Shown: in pieces, positions 1 through 8,807 of the stretch
Layout of the letters: every line of letters begins with the position of its first letter
Numbering within the stretch: the first letter of the stretch is position 1
Assembly: GCA_964636655.1 (NCBI GenBank)
Contig: CAZWTK010000015.1
Span: 1 to 53,143 of the forward strand
Direction: 5' to 3'
From: Fen-549 sp964636655
Lineage (GTDB): Bacteria; Actinomycetota; Thermoleophilia; Gaiellales; Gaiellaceae
Length of the DNA: 53,143 nt
The notes under the pieces: generated by a model
Database searches by the model: none
Told to the model about the DNA's origin: nothing
What the model saw: the letters and a program-made list of their open reading frames with translations, nothing else
Made by a program: the position numbers and the translations under genes

Positions 1-270
1 ATCTGTCTGGGCCTGGCCGAGCTGACGAAGTCGAAGCTAGCCCTCCCGCTCGCCTTCGACGCTCCGACCTTCAAGGAACTCGCTCTCCGTCTCGATCGCC
101 CGGCCGAAGAGGTCGTGCGCGAGGCGAAAAAGAAGGGCGTCAATCCCGGCTATCCGCTCGGGCGCGACTACCCCGAGATGGAGGACGTGCTGCTGGTCGC
201 CCTGACCGAGAAGCGCTCGCCTGCGGACATAGAGCGTCTGAGCGAGGTGCTTGGAGAGGTGCTTGGGTGA
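1..270 (+). CDS. gcvPA: Glycine dehydrogenase (decarboxylating) subunit 1, C-terminal end (partial)
   Basis: Only the last 89 codons are present; the gene starts left of the window. The visible peptide contains NPGYPLGRDYPEMEDVLLVA followed by TEKRS and a helical tail, the characteristic end of the N-terminal-half subunit of the P-protein of the glycine cleavage system. With the next gene it forms the PLP-dependent glycine decarboxylase that passes the aminomethyl group to lipoyl-H protein in the cytoplasm. Its TGA overlaps the GTG of gcvPB (GTGA), so the two subunits are translationally coupled. Confidence 0.93.
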   Translation: MCLGLAELTKSKLALPLAFDAPTFKELALRLDRPAEEVVREAKKKGVNPGYPLGRDYPEMEDVLLVALTEKRSPADIERLSEVLGEVLG

Positions 271-1763
271 ACGGGCGGTCGGAGCTACCGCTGATCTTCG
301 AGCGGTCGAAGCCCGGACGCTCCGCCTACTCGCTGCCACGCTACGACCTGCCCAAGGCGGAGATTCCGGCCACCCTGGCGCGCGCCGAAGCGCCGCACTT
401 GCCCGAGCTCGCCGAGCCCGACCTGGCCCGTCACTTCTCGGCGCTCGCCGAGCGCAACTTCGGCATCGACTCCGGCTTCTATCCGCTCGGTTCCTGCACG
501 ATGAAGTACAACCCGCGTCTGAACGAGCGCCTGGCCGCGCTGCCCGGCTTCGCCGATCTGCACCCACATCAGCTGCCCGAAGACGCGCAGGGCGCGCTCG
601 AGCTCTGCTTCCGCCTGCAGCAGGCGCTGGCCGAGATCTCAGGACTGGATGCCGTCTCGTTGCAGCCGGCGGCCGGCTCGCAGGGCGAGTTGACGGGATT
701 GATGTTGGCGCGCGCCTACTTTCAGGACAAAGGAGAGCTGGCGCAGCGGCGCAAGGTGGTCGTTCCCGACACCGCGCACGGCACCAACCCGGCCAGCGTG
801 ACAATGGCCGGGTTCGAGCTGCAGCCGGTGAAGACCGACGCCCGCGGCAACCTCGACCTCGAAGACCTGCGTAGGGTGGTCGGCCCGGACACCGCGGCGC
901 TGATGCTGACCAACCCTTCGACGCTCGGCCTGTTCGAGGAGGGAATCGTGGAGGTTTCGCGCATCTTCCACGAGGCCGGGGCGCTTCTCTACTACGACGG
1001 CGCCAACCTGAACGCCGTCTGCGGTATCTCGCGCCCGGGTGATATGGGCTTCGACGTCGTCCACTTCAATCTGCACAAGACCTTCTCGACTCCGCACGGC
1101 GGCGGCGGCCCCGGCGCCGGGCCGGTAGCGGTGCGTCGGGCGCTCGAGCCCTTCCTACCGGTGCCACGAATCGTGCGCCGCGAGGATGGAGCTTTTGCGC
1201 TCGATACGGAACAGCCGAAATCGATCGGCAGGGTGCGTGGCTTCCTCGGTCCCTTCGGCGTCTTCGTCAAGGCCTATGCCTTCACCCGCGTCTATGGGCC
1301 TGCGCTGCGCGAGATGTCGGAAGCGGCCGTGCTCAACGCCAACTACCTCTCTAGCCGGCTGAAGGACGTCTACGAGTTGCGCTACGACCGCCTCTGCATG
1401 CACGAGTTTGTGCTCTCGGCTTGTACGCTCAAGCGCGAGCACGGGGTCTCGGCGCTGGACGTGGCCAAACGGCTGATGGACTTCGGCATCCACCCGCCCA
1501 CGGTCTATTTCCCGCTGGTCGTGCCCGAGGCGCTGATGATCGAACCGACGGAGAGCGAGTCTCTGGAGACCCTCGACGCCTTTGTACAGGCCATGCGCCA
1601 GATCGCGGTTGAGGCGGCCGAGAATCCCGAGCTACTGCACGAGGCACCGCACGGTCGCCCGGTCGAGCGCCTGGACGAAGCCGCCGCGGTTAAGCGTGCA
1701 GTCGTGCGCTACGAGCCCGATCGGGGCGGATTCGGATCCAGCCGGTCGGAAGCAAGCACTTGA
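267..1763 (+). CDS. gcvPB: Glycine dehydrogenase (decarboxylating) subunit 2
   Basis: 498 residues, the usual size for the C-terminal-half subunit of two-subunit P-protein. The PLP-binding lysine is Lys271 in HFNLHKTFSTPHGGGGPGAG, followed by the glycine-rich loop of the family; DTAHGTNPAS (about 168-177) and YDGANLNA (243-250) are further signatures. GTG start at 267 is fixed by the 4-base overlap with the preceding subunit. It catalyses PLP-dependent glycine decarboxylation with the upstream subunit. A C-terminal tail (about 470-498) rich in Arg, Ser and Glu is probably disordered. T- and H-protein genes are not in the window and presumably lie to the left. Confidence 0.96.
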   Translation: MNGRSELPLIFERSKPGRSAYSLPRYDLPKAEIPATLARAEAPHLPELAEPDLARHFSALAERNFGIDSGFYPLGSCTMKYNPRLNERLAALPGFADLHPHQLPEDAQGALELCFRLQQALAEISGLDAVSLQPAAGSQGELTGLMLARAYFQDKGELAQRRKVVVPDTAHGTNPASVTMAGFELQPVKTDARGNLDLEDLRRVVGPDTAALMLTNPSTLGLFEEGIVEVSRIFHEAGALLYYDGANLNAVCGISRPGDMGFDVVHFNLHKTFSTPHGGGGPGAGPVAVRRALEPFLPVPRIVRREDGAFALDTEQPKSIGRVRGFLGPFGVFVKAYAFTRVYGPALREMSEAAVLNANYLSSRLKDVYELRYDRLCMHEFVLSACTLKREHGVSALDVAKRLMDFGIHPPTVYFPLVVPEALMIEPTESESLETLDAFVQAMRQIAVEAAENPELLHEAPHGRPVERLDEAAAVKRAVVRYEPDRGGFGSSRSEAST

Positions 1764-1823
1764 GTCCAGCCGTCCGGCGGGCGATACTCGGGCTAGCAAA
1801 GCAACCGGAAGAGGGGTGTCGCC

Positions 1824-3359
1824 GTGTCGGAGCCTGGCATGAAAACCTGCCCGGAGTGCGCCGAGGAGATCAAGCTCGAGGCCAAGGTCTGCCGCTACTG
1901 CGGGACGAAGTTCTCGGTTCTGCAGGTCGGCTACTGCACAAACTGTCACAGGGTCACCGCCACGAGCGAATTGGGCGTCTGCGTCGTCTGCAACTCCCGT
2001 CTGATCGATGTGCACCTGGAGAGCGAGGAAATCGCCGGACCGACGGTCGGCGCCGGAGAGAAGGAAGAGGCGACGCGGATAGGTGTAGCGCCAGTCGTTC
2101 CGGTTGTAGTGCCTGAGGGAACGACCGCAGGCACAGAGGAAGAGGAGCTGAAGGAGGAGCAGGAGCCGGAAGAAGAGGAGCCGATGGGGCCGGAGAAGGA
2201 AGAGGAGCCGGAGGAAGAGGAGGAGCTTGCCTCGGCGCCACCTCCATCCGGCGAGCCCCAACCCGACTTCACACCTCCACCACCGCCCGGGCTTCCGACC
2301 GGCGTTGCCTGGTCGAAGCCCGCTTTCACGGCCGAGCCGCTCGTCAAGAAGGACGAGCCCGCTGCCGCGGGCGAGGCGCCTGAAGAGGTTGAGCCCGAGG
2401 CGCTGGAGCCCAAGGAGGAAGCGCCCGAAGCAGAGGCACAGCCGCCACAGGCCACAGAGCCGCGCCCGAACGACGTCGCCGAACGGCTGGCCGCCTTCGG
2501 CAGGCGGGCGACTCCCACTCCGACCCCGCCGACTCCGCCGCCGGTAACGCCGTCCGGCCCGCCGGTAACGCCGTCCGGCCCGCCGGTGGCGCCACCACCC
2601 GGCCCGCCGGCCACAACTCCGCCGGTGATCACGCCCAGCCCGCCCGTTTCCTCGGCCGCGGCCGAAAAACCTTCGAGCGCCCCCTCGGCGCCGCCGGCCC
2701 ATGTCGATCTTCGCCCCAAAGAGGCGACGCGGGAGGCCGAGCCGGCGGAACCGGCCGTGGCACAGGAGCCGGTCGCTGCTGCAGGCGAACGCCTGGGCAT
2801 CGTCCCCTCGCTCGCGCACCGCATAGCTCATCCGCTTTATCAGCTCGCGGCGATCGTTGTGATTCTGGTCTGGCTACTCGAGTTCTACTGGGACCGAAGC
2901 CTGCGCGGTACCGACGACGTGGGCTCGAGCTTCCTCTCGCACCTCGCCGTAGCGACATACGGAAGCGGCCAGACGATTCTGATCGCGGTGCAAGTCGCCG
3001 CCGTGGCCGCCATCTGCGGTCTGCTTGCGCCGACGAGGTTGCTGCCCAAGGGCTGGTTTCGTAGTCGCAAGGTGAGCCAGGAGTTCACGCAGGAGCTGGA
3101 GTCGAAGCTCGGTGTGAAGTCGATCTACCGGCAGAAGTGGTATCTGCAGAAGATGATCTGCGCCTTCGCCATCTGGGCGATCGCGCTGGCCTTCTTCGTC
3201 CAGGGGATCAGCGGGAAGACCAGCGTCGAGCTGAAGGCCGGCGGCTATATAGCGGCGGTCGCTCTGATCGTCGGCTTCGTCAGCTCGGCGGTGCTGATGA
3301 CCAGGCGGACGCCCGTCGTCGCGATCGACGCCGAAGGGAGAATCGGAAGCGTGAGCTAG
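1824..3359 (+). CDS. Zinc-ribbon, Pro/Glu-rich linker, four-helix membrane protein
   Basis: 511 residues, not a named family. Residues 1-60 hold a zinc ribbon (KTCPECAEEI ... CRYCG) and a second pair (CTNC ... CVVC). Residues 70-320 are low complexity: an acidic Glu/Pro stretch (about 95-140), then Pro/Thr/Ser repeats (about 230-285) encoded partly by a 21-bp tandem repeat. Four hydrophobic segments follow (about 338-352, 380-398, 443-463, 470-492), so the C-terminal third sits in the membrane and the zinc ribbon presumably on the cytoplasmic side. GTG 1824 follows a GGAAGAGGGG-type ribosome site; ATG 1839 is the alternative. Function unknown; it resembles zinc-ribbon scaffold or sensor membrane proteins only in architecture. 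Confidence 0.8.
   Translation: MSEPGMKTCPECAEEIKLEAKVCRYCGTKFSVLQVGYCTNCHRVTATSELGVCVVCNSRLIDVHLESEEIAGPTVGAGEKEEATRIGVAPVVPVVVPEGTTAGTEEEELKEEQEPEEEEPMGPEKEEEPEEEEELASAPPPSGEPQPDFTPPPPPGLPTGVAWSKPAFTAEPLVKKDEPAAAGEAPEEVEPEALEPKEEAPEAEAQPPQATEPRPNDVAERLAAFGRRATPTPTPPTPPPVTPSGPPVTPSGPPVAPPPGPPATTPPVITPSPPVSSAAAEKPSSAPSAPPAHVDLRPKEATREAEPAEPAVAQEPVAAAGERLGIVPSLAHRIAHPLYQLAAIVVILVWLLEFYWDRSLRGTDDVGSSFLSHLAVATYGSGQTILIAVQVAAVAAICGLLAPTRLLPKGWFRSRKVSQEFTQELESKLGVKSIYRQKWYLQKMICAFAIWAIALAFFVQGISGKTSVELKAGGYIAAVALIVGFVSSAVLMTRRTPVVAIDAEGRIGSVS
2538..2586 (+). repeat. 21-bp tandem repeat inside coding sequence
   Basis: The motif beginning GCCGGTAACGCCGTCCGG occurs at about 2540 and again exactly 21 bp later, with a degenerate third copy after 2583. 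It encodes PVTPSGP heptads in the disordered linker of the zinc-ribbon membrane protein. The copies are identical, suggesting recent slippage. Confidence 0.8.
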
Positions 3360-4120
3360 CTCACGTCGCGGCGACTGAGCAGTATCAGCGCGAGGATCGT
3401 CGCCAGCAGCATCCAGCCGGAGAGGGCGGCCGCGCCACCCCAATAGCTGAGCATGTGTTCCTTCGCGTTGGTTGCGTTGTTGTTGAGAATCGAGCTCGTT
3501 GACGAGAGCGGAAGGAAGCGTCCGGCGTGCGATTTGATCCAGTGGGAGCTCAGGATTGCCTGTACGAGTCCCTCTGCGAGAAAGAGCCAGGCGAAACAGC
3601 CGACGAAGGTTCCGATCTGGTTCTTGAAGGCGAGTCCGAGACCGCTGCCGATGGCCGCCCAGATCGCCGAGATGGCAAGAATGCGAATCACAACGCGCGC
3701 GGCATCGCCGCCGTCGAGTACGAAATCTATTCCGCGCAGCGGCAGTAAAGCGGCCATCTCGGCGACGACCAACAGCTCGGCAAGTGCGACCAGCGTGACG
3801 CCGAGTAGTACCGCTGCGATCGCCTTGCTGATCACGACGAGTGGGCGCGAGGGAGTGGAGAGGAGAGTCGGCGTGATCGTGCCATGACGAAACTCGCCGG
3901 TCGAGACGATCAAGCCCATGATCAGCGCGATCAAGACGGAGAGTATCCCGATCCCCAAGAGGTCGCGCTGGTTGGTGGCTCTCGCGAGACTCTCCTTGTC
4001 GCCCGCGAGAATGCTCGAGACGACTATCAGGGTGATCAGCCCGGCAAGCGCCACAAGCAGCCAGAAGATGGTGCGCGTGGTGCGGATCTTCAGCCACTCG
4101 GAGGAAAGCGCCGCGATCAC
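3356..4120 (-). CDS. ABC-2 type transporter permease
   Basis: 254 residues with six hydrophobic segments (about 17-38, 55-72, 95-115, 140-160, 170-190, 228-248) and no ATPase motifs. The N-terminus (SEWLKIRTTRTIFW) is typical of ABC-2 permeases of the bacitracin/nisin-exporter kind. Its start overlaps the stop of the upstream ATPase by 4 bases, so the two form one exporter. Substrate cannot be told from sequence. The stop codon shares a palindromic CTAG with the stop of the convergent zinc-ribbon gene. Confidence 0.9.
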   Translation of the reverse strand: MIAALSSEWLKIRTTRTIFWLLVALAGLITLIVVSSILAGDKESLARATNQRDLLGIGILSVLIALIMGLIVSTGEFRHGTITPTLLSTPSRPLVVISKAIAAVLLGVTLVALAELLVVAEMAALLPLRGIDFVLDGGDAARVVIRILAISAIWAAIGSGLGLAFKNQIGTFVGCFAWLFLAEGLVQAILSSHWIKSHAGRFLPLSSTSSILNNNATNAKEHMLSYWGGAAALSGWMLLATILALILLSRRDVS

Positions 4121-5001
4121 GTCTGCTCCTCGGAGGTGAGATCGAAGAAGACGTCCTCGAGCTGGGTCGCTAGCGGGGTCAGCTCGTGCAAGACGAGCGA
4201 GCTCTTGGCGGCGATCTCGCCGACCTGAGCGCAGGTGGCGCCGGCGACGAGAAGCGCGTTTCCATCCTCGCTAACCTCAAAGCCGGCCTTGACAAGTTTC
4301 GCCTCGAGTTCTTTAGCTTTCGGGCTCGAGACCTTGACTCGTTCCTCGACGCCGCGCTTGAGTTCCTCGACGCTGCCGTGGGCAACGAACTTGCCCTTGT
4401 TGATGATCACGACCTCGTCCACGGTCTGCTCGACCTCGGCGAGCACGTGGCTGGAGACGAGTACGGCGCGGCCCTCGTCGGCCAGCGAGCGCAGAAAGTC
4501 GCGCAGCCAGCGAATTCCCTCCGGATCGAGGCCGTTCGCGGGCTCGTCGAGAATCAGCACGCCCGGATCGCCGAGCAGCGCCGAGGCGAGCGCCAGGCGC
4601 TGGCGCATCCCGAGCGAGTAGCCGCCGACGCGTTTCTTTGCCGCCCCCTCGAGCCCCACCAGAGCCAGCACTTCGTCAACGCGCTTTACGGGCGCGCGAC
4701 CGGCTCGGGCCAGCACGCGCAGGTGGTTGCGCGCCTTGCGGCCGGGGTGAAACCCGGACGCCTCGAGCACGGCGCCGACCTGGCAGAAGGGGCGCTCGAG
4801 CTGCCCGTAGTGCTTGCCAAGAATCGTCGCCTCTCCCGAGTTGGCGTGCACCAGCCCGAGCAGGATGCGCAGCGTGGTTGTCTTCCCGGCGCCGTTCGGT
4901 CCGAGGAAGCCGACGACGCGTCCGGGCTCGACCGTGAAGCTGAGCCCATCCACGGCGAGGGTCTTTCCATAGCGCTTGCGCAGGTCTTCGACGGCGATCA
5001 C
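4117..5001 (-). CDS. ABC transporter ATP-binding protein (ABC-2 exporter)
   Basis: 294 residues from the GTG at 5001; the open frame runs further upstream but would overlap rlmN by 167 bases. Walker A is GPNGAGKTT (about 34-42), the signature is YSLGMRQRLALA, Walker B is VLILDEPANGLDPEG, and the switch His lies in SSHVLAEVE. The C-terminal 80 residues are the regulatory tail common in bacitracin-resistance-like ATPases. It energises the permease at 3356-4120; GTG lies 13 bases after the rlmN stop, suggesting readthrough transcription from rlmN. Confidence 0.92.
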   Translation of the reverse strand: MIAVEDLRKRYGKTLAVDGLSFTVEPGRVVGFLGPNGAGKTTTLRILLGLVHANSGEATILGKHYGQLERPFCQVGAVLEASGFHPGRKARNHLRVLARAGRAPVKRVDEVLALVGLEGAAKKRVGGYSLGMRQRLALASALLGDPGVLILDEPANGLDPEGIRWLRDFLRSLADEGRAVLVSSHVLAEVEQTVDEVVIINKGKFVAHGSVEELKRGVEERVKVSSPKAKELEAKLVKAGFEVSEDGNALLVAGATCAQVGEIAAKSSLVLHELTPLATQLEDVFFDLTSEEQT

Positions 5002-5014
5002 GCTGCGTACTCTC

Positions 5015-6058
5015 TCACACGTCCCGCGCCGGGTGGGATACGGTCGGCCGGTCTTTCCCGGTGTGGCCAGCCGTACCACTACCTCCGGCGAGCTGCCCGC
5101 AGGCGGCCTCGATCTCGCGCCCTCGCGCGACGCGTACGGTCGCCTCCAATCCCGATTTGGCCAGCGTTTCGCGGAAGGCATCGATCACGGGACGGCCCGA
5201 TCCGCCGAAGGCGCCCGTCTCGTTGTAGGGAATCAGATTTAGCTTGAACTGCCTGCGATCGAGTAGGCGAGCGAGTGCCCGGGCCTGTGTGGGGCGGTCG
5301 TTGACGCCGGCCAGCATCAGATATTCGACGAGTATCTTGCGCCGGCGAACGGCGTAGAAGCGCTTGCAGGCCGCCAGCACCTCAGCGATCGGGAAGCGGG
5401 CGGTGACCGGCATCAGCGTGCGTCGCAGCTCGTCGTCGGGGGCATGAAGCGAGAGCGCCAGGCGCACGGGAAGCCCTTCGGTGGCCAGGCGGTCGATTCC
5501 GGGCACCCAGCCCGCCGTCGAGATCGCCGTGTGCCGATGCCCGATTCCCAGGTCGGGAAGAGCACGGACGGCCGTTAGGACGGCCGCCAGGTTCATCAGC
5601 GGTTCGCCCATCCCCATCAGCGCTCCGTGACTGACCTGCTCGATCTGGCGGAAGTAGAGAGCCTGGTCGACGATCTCCCAGGCGCTCAGGTTGCGCCTGA
5701 AGCCCATCTGGCCGCTCGCGCAAAACGCGCACTGGAGCGGGCAGCCCGACTGGGTCGAGATGCAGACCGAGCGGCGTCCGTCGCGGTAACGCATCAGCAC
5801 CGACTCGACGGGATGCCCGTCGTGCGTACGAAACAGGGCCTTGACCGTGCCGTCGCGTGCCTCGAGTTGCTGCTCGAGCGAGAGCGTCGAGAAGGGAACG
5901 CGCCCGGCAAGCTCCGAGCGCAAGCTCTTCGGTAGCGAGCTCATCTGCTCGTAGGACCCAACGCCCGCGCAGGCGTGCTCCCACACCTGTTTGGCGCGGT
6001 AGGCGGGCTGGTCGAGCCCGGCCAGCGTCTGCTCGAGTAGCTCGCGGTCCATCTCCAC
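5015..6058 (-). CDS. rlmN: 23S rRNA (adenine2503-C2) methyltransferase / tRNA A37 methyltransferase
   Basis: 347 residues. A radical-SAM cluster motif Cys106-x3-Cys110-x2-Cys113 lies in QSGCPLQCAFCASGQMGF; MGMGEPL, the conserved SLHAP and the C-terminal acceptor cysteine in EIEAACGQL are all present. It uses two SAM molecules to methylate C2 of A2503 in 23S rRNA and A37 in some tRNAs. ATG 6058 gives the normal N-terminal accessory domain. The tail after GQL (about 25 residues) is not conserved. It is followed at once by the ABC-2 exporter genes on the same strand. Confidence 0.96.
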   Translation of the reverse strand: MEMDRELLEQTLAGLDQPAYRAKQVWEHACAGVGSYEQMSSLPKSLRSELAGRVPFSTLSLEQQLEARDGTVKALFRTHDGHPVESVLMRYRDGRRSVCISTQSGCPLQCAFCASGQMGFRRNLSAWEIVDQALYFRQIEQVSHGALMGMGEPLMNLAAVLTAVRALPDLGIGHRHTAISTAGWVPGIDRLATEGLPVRLALSLHAPDDELRRTLMPVTARFPIAEVLAACKRFYAVRRRKILVEYLMLAGVNDRPTQARALARLLDRRQFKLNLIPYNETGAFGGSGRPVIDAFRETLAKSGLEATVRVARGREIEAACGQLAGGSGTAGHTGKDRPTVSHPARDV

Positions 6059-6108
6059 AACGGTAGCGCCCGCACGAGGACGGGCGCTTCACCGTTACCT
6101 GTGAGCCG

Positions 6109-8805
6109 TTATTCGTACTGGAGCGCTTCGAGCACGTTCAGCTTCGCCGCCCGCCTGGCCGGGAACAGCGCCGCGACGATACCGACGACGACGGTGGCGA
6201 ACGCGAAGAAGACCAGCTCGAACCCCGGGAAGGTCACGGGCACGTACGGGACGCTGTCCGGCATCGAGAAGCTCACATAAGGCATGCGGTGCACTAGAAG
6301 AACACCGAAGAGCAGGCCGAGCGAGATTCCGAGCGCGCCTCCGATCAGCGCCGTGATCACGCTCTCGTGTCGAATCATCCGCCGCGTCTGCCGCTGGGTG
6401 ATTCCGATTGCACGCAGCATCCCGAGCTCTCTCGTCCTCTCGTAGATGGTCAGCACCAGCATCACGACGATGCCCACGAAGCTGATCAGGATCGAGAAGG
6501 CGAGCAACACGTAGAGCATCATCAGGATCGGATTGAGCTGGGCGATCTGGCTGTCGACGAACTGCTGACGCGTTTGCGCCTGGGCGTTCGGGAATCCCGC
6601 CAGTGCCTTGTCGAGCGCCTTCGAGTTGGCGTCGCTCTCTCCGCCACGCATCGTCAACAACGTGTACATGTTCGCCGGGTCCTGGAAGCTTGCGTCGAAG
6701 GTCTTGGCCGAGAAGGTCACGTCGCCGAACGGAGAGCCTCCTGTGGGTGGTCTGAAGATGCCGGTCACGTCCAGGTAGATGGGTTTTCCGGCCGGGGTGA
6801 CGACCTTCAGCCCCGACCGAAGGTTCAGGTGATGCGACTTGGCGAAGGCGTCGCTGACGATCGCGCCGGTCGAGCCAAGCGAGTCGAGCGTGCTTTCCGA
6901 GCCGGCTTTCCACTTGAGCCGGAAAACCTTGGATGGTTGCCCGTCGACCGCGGTCACCATCGTGCTCTTGCCGTACACGAGCCCGAAGCCAAAGCGTACG
7001 CTCGAGATCGACTCGACGCCCTTGATCTTGGCGACCTCGTCAGCGGCGGCGATGGGCGTGCCGGTCATCGAGTTCGAGTTCACGGGCATGATCGCGTAGT
7101 CGCCGGTGAAGATCGAGTCCACAGCGCCCTTGAACGAGCCGATGATGCTGGCGGCGACGATGGCGACGAGCGTCACCAGCGCCAGCCCGATCATCAGCGC
7201 GGCGGCGGAGGAGGCCGTGCGCTCCGGACTCCGACCCGAGTTCGCCAACGCGAGACTGTTCATAGCCCCATCGGGCGTGACGGCTGGGAACTCCGGGCTA
7301 CGCCCGCTGGCGCGCCTGATCAGCCAGATCACGTACGTAACCGGCCAGACGAGAACGGAGAGGAGAGCGACGGCTGCGGTTCCAAGCGGGCTGACCGCAG
7401 TCGCGATCGGCTTGATCACGCGAGCGGCGACGAGCGCCACTCCGACGAAGATGAGGACGGCGCCCCCACCCAGAGTGGTGAGGATCTGCGCGGTGGTCAT
7501 CCCTTTCCCGAACAGCCCTTGCATGAGTAGGACGAAGCCGAGTGCAGTCAGCGCCAGCGCGCCGACCGTTCGGAAGCGATGGAAACGCGACGGTGGTAGT
7601 GCGGCGCCCTCGCGGACTGCCGCGATCGGCGGAACGCGGGTCGCGCGCAAAGCCGGTCGAATGCTGGCTATCAGTGTGACGATGATTCCAACCGCCAGCG
7701 CTACGTAGATCGTGCGCGGCTCGATTACGAAGGCGTTCTGCGGAAGCTCGAGGCCAAGATGCCTGAACAAGCCAATGAGACCGGCCGCGAGCCCGAAGCC
7801 GAGGAAGAGCCCGGTCACCGAGGCGAGCACGCCGATGATCAGCGCCTCGATGATGATCGAGCCAAGGACCTGAACGCGAGAGCCTCCGAGCGTTCTCAGC
7901 GTGGCAAACTCGCGCGTGCGCTGGGCGACCGTGATCGAGAGCGTGTTGATGATGACGAAGCTGCCGACGAAGAGCGCTATCCCGGCAAAGGCGAGTAGGA
8001 AGTACTGAATAGCCGAGATCTGCTTGGAGGTGTCCGCTGACACCTTCGAGGCCTCCTGCTGGCCGGTGCGGATGGTCATGCTCTTTGGCAGCGCCGAGCG
8101 GAGCTCCTTCACCAATCGCTCGGGCGAGACTCCGGGTTTCGCGACCGCCTGGATGCTGTCGAGCTTTCCCTGACGATCGAAGAGCCGCTGGGCTGTCGGG
8201 AGATCGAAGCCCGCGAGCGTCGCGCCCATGATGCCGTTCGACTCGCCGAACTTGATGATCCCCGAGAGCCTCATCTTGTGCACGGGGCCGTTCACTAGGA
8301 TGCCGACTATGTCGCCGGTCTTGTAACCGGCCTTATCGGCGGTTGCCTGGTCGATCACCACCTCGTTCTTACCCGGCCAGGTGCCGGAGACGAGCGTCAC
8401 CGTGTTCAACTCCGGGATCGATGGATCGATGCTGTAGCCGAGGTTGGGAGCGCCGCCGGTGGAGATGACCTTGCCGTTCTTGCCGACGACCGAGCAGGCG
8501 GCGCTTCCGACAGATCCGCTGGCGGCCTTGACGTCGGCTACCGCACGAACCTTCGCGAGCTCCGACTGCGAGAAGCTGGGCATAATGCCCATGCCGCTGT
8601 ACTGGTTCTTCACGACCGATTTGCCGGTGATATAGGCGTCGGTGCCCTTGTAGATCTCCTGGTAGAGACTGTCGAAGGAGTGGTTGATCGTGTCGGTCAG
8701 GACGTAGGTGCCGCTGATCATGCAGACACCTAGAACGATCGCGATTGCGGTCAGGGTGGAGCGCAGCTTGCGGGTCAGGAGTCCGCGCAACGTGAAACGA
8801 ATCAC
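6109..8805 (-). CDS. MacB/FtsX-type ABC transporter permease (copy A)
   Basis: 898 residues with duplicated FtsX architecture. An N-terminal membrane helix (about 12-34) leads into a MacB-like extracytoplasmic domain (about 35-255), three helices (about 262-285, 310-340, 365-385), more helices in the centre (about 410-495), a second extracytoplasmic domain (about 560-765), and three C-terminal helices. It ends in the family hallmark PARRAAKLNVLEALQYE. The family exports lipoproteins, peptides or antibiotics, or transmits mechanical signals to cell-wall enzymes; the substrate here is unknown. The ATPase gene ends two bases upstream. The product is clearly paralogous to the 857-residue permease at 9795. 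Confidence 0.93.
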   Translation of the reverse strand: MIRFTLRGLLTRKLRSTLTAIAIVLGVCMISGTYVLTDTINHSFDSLYQEIYKGTDAYITGKSVVKNQYSGMGIMPSFSQSELAKVRAVADVKAASGSVGSAACSVVGKNGKVISTGGAPNLGYSIDPSIPELNTVTLVSGTWPGKNEVVIDQATADKAGYKTGDIVGILVNGPVHKMRLSGIIKFGESNGIMGATLAGFDLPTAQRLFDRQGKLDSIQAVAKPGVSPERLVKELRSALPKSMTIRTGQQEASKVSADTSKQISAIQYFLLAFAGIALFVGSFVIINTLSITVAQRTREFATLRTLGGSRVQVLGSIIIEALIIGVLASVTGLFLGFGLAAGLIGLFRHLGLELPQNAFVIEPRTIYVALAVGIIVTLIASIRPALRATRVPPIAAVREGAALPPSRFHRFRTVGALALTALGFVLLMQGLFGKGMTTAQILTTLGGGAVLIFVGVALVAARVIKPIATAVSPLGTAAVALLSVLVWPVTYVIWLIRRASGRSPEFPAVTPDGAMNSLALANSGRSPERTASSAAALMIGLALVTLVAIVAASIIGSFKGAVDSIFTGDYAIMPVNSNSMTGTPIAAADEVAKIKGVESISSVRFGFGLVYGKSTMVTAVDGQPSKVFRLKWKAGSESTLDSLGSTGAIVSDAFAKSHHLNLRSGLKVVTPAGKPIYLDVTGIFRPPTGGSPFGDVTFSAKTFDASFQDPANMYTLLTMRGGESDANSKALDKALAGFPNAQAQTRQQFVDSQIAQLNPILMMLYVLLAFSILISFVGIVVMLVLTIYERTRELGMLRAIGITQRQTRRMIRHESVITALIGGALGISLGLLFGVLLVHRMPYVSFSMPDSVPYVPVTFPGFELVFFAFATVVVGIVAALFPARRAAKLNVLEALQYE

Positions 8806-8807
8806 CG

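Noticed and set aside
1632..2831. Long minus-strand open frame (399 codons) opposite the zinc-ribbon gene
   Set aside because: Arg/Gly-rich shadow of the GC-rich plus-strand gene; no family motif and no ribosome site.
2874..4097. 407-codon minus-strand open frame
   Set aside because: Out of frame with the ABC-2 permease and overlapping the zinc-ribbon gene; composition is that of a shadow.
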